A stretch of 6,337 bases of DNA. Source: an uncultured Candidatus Nemicrothrix sp. GTDB lineage: Bacteria > Actinomycetota > Acidimicrobiia > Acidimicrobiales > UBA8592. Of this stretch, positions 5,633 through 6,337 are shown piece by piece. The notes below the pieces were generated by a model. It did no database searches and was not told where the DNA came from. It saw only the letters and a list, made by a program, of their open reading frames with translations. Position 1 is the stretch's first letter; each line of letters starts with the position of its first letter. The stretch lies in contig CAJWRY010000081.1 of NCBI GenBank assembly GCA_913046155.1, positions 1-6,337 of the forward strand, read 5' to 3'. A program made the translations under genes and the position numbers.

Positions 5633-6337
5633 ATGATCCCTCAAAATGAGACCTTTAATGGTTCATGGAATTATGAACCGAAATTTTGTACTGAATCTGG
5701 TTTCAGACAGCATTACGTTGATGAAGGAGAAGGAGAAGTGGTGGTTTGCCTGCATGGAGAACCGACCTGGGGCTATTTGTATCGGAATATGATTGATCCT
5801 TTGGCAGAAGAGTTTCGGGTAGTAGTTCCCGATCATATGGGGTTTGGGAAAAGCGAAACTCCACAAGATCGTGATTACACGCTAAAAAGCCATACTGAAA
5901 ATTTGAGCCGCCTAATTGAATCTCTTGATTTAAATAACATAACTTTTGTGATGCAAGACTGGGGTGGGCCTATTGGAACTGCATACACCGTTCGTAACCC
6001 TGAACGAGTAAGTCGTCTCGTGTATATGAATACTCTTGCCGGATACGGACGCGTTCCAGATGATATCCAGAAGATACAAGATTCTCGTTGGTTTAAATGG
6101 ATCGGAGAAGGGCTTGAAAACGGTCGAACTGAAGCCGTTCTTCGAAATGCCGGATCTACGGTTGTCTCAATAATGAAATTACTTGGTGTCTCGTCAAAAG
6201 TAATAGATCAAACATGGATAGAGGCTTACAGCTCACCATTTCCAGACTACGAAAGCTCAATAGGGGCCTATGAGTTTCCTATAGACGCGTACCTCGGCCG
6301 TATAGGAGAATACGTTTTAGAAGGGCTTCAGGGAGTT
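5633..6337 (+). CDS. Haloalkane dehalogenase-like alpha/beta hydrolase (3' end outside window)
   Basis: The first 235 codons are present and open to the window edge; the family is about 290-310 residues, so the C-terminal fifth with the catalytic histidine is missing. HGEPTWGYLYR at 41-51 matches the oxyanion-hole segment of subfamily I haloalkane dehalogenases such as DhlA. PDHMGFGKS is at 66-74, and MQDWGGP at 107-113 places an aspartate nucleophile (D109) with W110 next to it, the halide-stabilising Trp position. A second halide Trp would be in the cap; W153 or W156 are candidates. Hydrolytic cleavage of carbon-halogen bonds is thus predicted, but OleB-type beta-lactone decarboxylases share this fold and motifs. 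An in-frame TGA at 5618 limits upstream extension, so ATG 5633 is the start despite lacking a clear ribosome binding site. Confidence 0.85.
   Translation, partial: MIPQNETFNGSWNYEPKFCTESGFRQHYVDEGEGEVVVCLHGEPTWGYLYRNMIDPLAEEFRVVVPDHMGFGKSETPQDRDYTLKSHTENLSRLIESLDLNNITFVMQDWGGPIGTAYTVRNPERVSRLVYMNTLAGYGRVPDDIQKIQDSRWFKWIGEGLENGRTEAVLRNAGSTVVSIMKLLGVSSKVIDQTWIEAYSSPFPDYESSIGAYEFPIDAYLGRIGEYVLEGLQGV

Noticed and set aside
5663..5866. Minus-strand 67-residue ORF near the right end
   Set aside because: It is a shadow of the dehalogenase-like reading frame on the plus strand, which carries HGEPTW and QDWGG motifs.

Overview
The window is a compact, gene-dense stretch of bacterial chromosome with moderate GC. 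Every intergenic gap is under 200 bp, no mobile element, tRNA, rRNA or CRISPR array is visible, and most genes encode small-molecule oxidoreductases, hydrolases or a CoA transferase. This mix (two SDRs, a CaiB/BaiF CoA transferase, a nitroreductase, a carboxymuconolactone-decarboxylase-like protein and a haloalkane dehalogenase-like protein) is typical of free-living, often marine, heterotrophic bacteria that use varied organic compounds. The taxon cannot be fixed from the sequence alone.

Layout: (1) 1-855, minus strand: an SDR oxidoreductase followed by the first 11 codons of another gene, possibly a nitroreductase. (2) 856-960: a divergent promoter region with a TTGAC-N6-GTCAA inverted repeat. 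(3) 961-1821, plus strand: a second SDR. (4) 1829-4420, minus strand: a three-gene operon read as CMD/AhpD-like protein, then CoA transferase, then alpha/beta hydrolase, with gaps of 19 and 5 nt. (5) 4421-4497: a divergent promoter region. (6) 4498-5175, plus strand: an FMN nitroreductase, convergent with and overlapping by 4 bp (7) 5172-5471, minus strand: an AroQ-type chorismate mutase. (8) 5472-5632: a divergent region. (9) 5633 to the window end, plus strand: a haloalkane dehalogenase-like protein cut off by the edge.

The main discovery is in the CMD/AhpD-like gene at 3890-4420. Naive ORF calling splits it into two short ORFs, but they are in the same frame and separated by one TGA at 4235-4237. 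That TGA stands where this family has the second cysteine of its CxxC redox motif, so the protein reads C-H-I-U. Twenty nucleotides after the TGA comes the loop of a perfect 7-bp hairpin with a GGC loop, which matches the geometry of a bacterial SECIS element. I read this as a selenoprotein with a CxxU active site, not a pseudogene. The gene heads an operon with a CoA transferase and a hydrolase, so the selenoenzyme may act with an acyl-CoA catabolic route. The substrate is unknown.
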